5,549 bases of DNA from WHSM01 sp050701635 (GTDB lineage: Bacteria; Actinomycetota; Actinomycetes; Mycobacteriales; Micromonosporaceae). How positions within the stretch are numbered: position 1 is the first letter of the stretch; each line of letters begins with the position of its first letter. Position numbers and translations under genes: made by a program. The notes beneath the pieces were generated by a model. It had not been told where the DNA came from and ran no database searches. It saw only the letters and a list, made by a program, of their open reading frames with translations. Location: contig JBOGDF010000353.1 of NCBI GenBank assembly GCA_050701635.1, positions 1 to 5,549 on the forward strand, written 5' to 3'. Below, in pieces: positions 4,886-5,549 of the stretch.

Positions 4886-5549
4886 TCACGATTCGGAAGC
4901 CACTCCCGAAATACGGGAAACCTCGCCCGGCTTCGCACCGCCCGGCGCCCCCGGCTGCGCACCGGCCTCCGCGGCACTCACCGCACCGGTCAGGAGCGGC
5001 CTGCGGCGCCGGCCCAGCCACATCGACAGGCCCAGCGTGCCCACCCAGAGCCCGACCGCGCAGGCCGCCGACACCCAGAACGCGGCGCTGCCGGGACGGC
5101 TCGAGCTGGCCCCGAGGTACGCGTACACCACGGTGGTGGGGAGCATGCCGAGCACCGTCCCCAGCAGGTACGCGCCGAGCGCTACCCCGCTGGTGCCGAA
5201 GGCGTAGCTGGTGAGCCCGAAGGGCGCGATCGGCAACAGCCGTACGGTCACCACGCCGAGCAGCCCGCGATTGCTGAGCCAGCCGTCCAGCCGCGCCAGC
5301 CGGCGCTGTACGGCCACGAAGTCCCGCCCCAGCCAGCGCCCCAGCCCGAACGCGACCAGCGCCCCGGCGGTGGCGCCGAGCACGACGTACGCCGCCCCCG
5401 TGACCGGCCCGAACACCAGCCCCGCGACGGCGGCCAGGAAGGTACGCGGCACCAGCCCCACCACCAGCACCGCCGCGGCCACCACCGCGACCACCGGCGC
5501 CGGCACGCCCGTACTGCCCACCGCGGCGGCGAGCACACCTGGGGCTGGC
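4886..5549 (-). CDS. TVP38/TMEM64 (SNARE-associated, DedA-like) family membrane protein, 5' end outside window
   Basis: An integral membrane protein with 220 codons visible and no in-frame stop before the right edge. Numbering from the GTG at 5536, the family signatures are VPRTF (29-33), AGLVFGPVTG (38-47), GRWLGRD (66-72), VRLLPIAPFGLTSYAFG (98-114) and YLLGTVLGMLPTTVVYAYLG (123-142), with a last membrane helix at about 152-174, a basic RRRR stop-transfer and a polar Gly/Ala/Pro-rich tail. Family members normally have another N-terminal helix before the one at 12-30, so the true start most likely lies beyond the window and GTG 5536 is probably internal. Related DedA-superfamily proteins are linked to lipid transport across the membrane; the role of this one is unknown. 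Its stop lies just 9 bases before the cimA -10 box, so the cimA promoter overlaps its 3' end. Confidence 0.85.
   Translation of the reverse strand, partial: PAPGVLAAAVGSTGVPAPVVAVVAAAVLVVGLVPRTFLAAVAGLVFGPVTGAAYVVLGATAGALVAFGLGRWLGRDFVAVQRRLARLDGWLSNRGLLGVVTVRLLPIAPFGLTSYAFGTSGVALGAYLLGTVLGMLPTTVVYAYLGASSSRPGSAAFWVSAACAVGLWVGTLGLSMWLGRRRRPLLTGAVSAAEAGAQPGAPGGAKPGEVSRISGVASES

Overview
The window is very GC-rich with strong G/C preference at third codon positions, frequent GTAC-containing codon pairs, GTG starts, leaderless-looking gene starts and actinobacterial protein types. It most likely comes from an actinomycete chromosome, with Micromonosporaceae as my best guess (inference from base composition and protein style only).

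Layout. The left edge holds the last 33 codons of an unidentified gene (+). Next is a threonine/serine exporter of the ThrE family (+, 216-1628). A compact type II toxin-antitoxin module follows (+): a ribbon-helix-helix antitoxin (1685-1885) whose stop overlaps the GTG start of a MazF/PemK-type toxin (1882-2199). It has its own promoter, placed so that transcription would begin at the antitoxin ATG. A Sir2-family NAD-dependent protein deacylase (+, 2263-3003) comes next. It converges on a citramalate synthase gene, cimA (-, 3084-4685). Nearly all of the 80 bases between these two stops form one long hairpin. At the right edge is a TVP38/TMEM64-family membrane protein (-, from 4886 to beyond the window), whose 5' end is missing.

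The most notable feature is the 178-base leader of cimA (4686-4863, minus strand). It contains a promoter -10 box, a 16-residue leader peptide, MTRRFRLLVSGLIIRT, that is rich in Leu, Val and Ile and carries a tandem Ile-Ile (two ATT codons, rare here), a stem-loop touching the leader stop codon, and a Rho-independent terminator followed by a T-rich run, all before the Shine-Dalgarno site of cimA. This is the architecture of a ribosome-mediated transcription attenuator sensing branched-chain amino acids. It sits in front of the enzyme that opens the pyruvate (threonine-independent) route to isoleucine.

How the genes relate. CimA condenses pyruvate and acetyl-CoA into citramalate, a route to 2-oxobutyrate and isoleucine that does not use threonine. 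ThrE exports threonine and serine, so two of the genes touch the same amino acid balance, although they are on opposite strands and not in one operon. The toxin-antitoxin pair, the sirtuin and the TVP38 protein look like independent neighbours. I see no insertion sequence, CRISPR array, tRNA or rRNA. No stretch over 300 bases lacks a gene.
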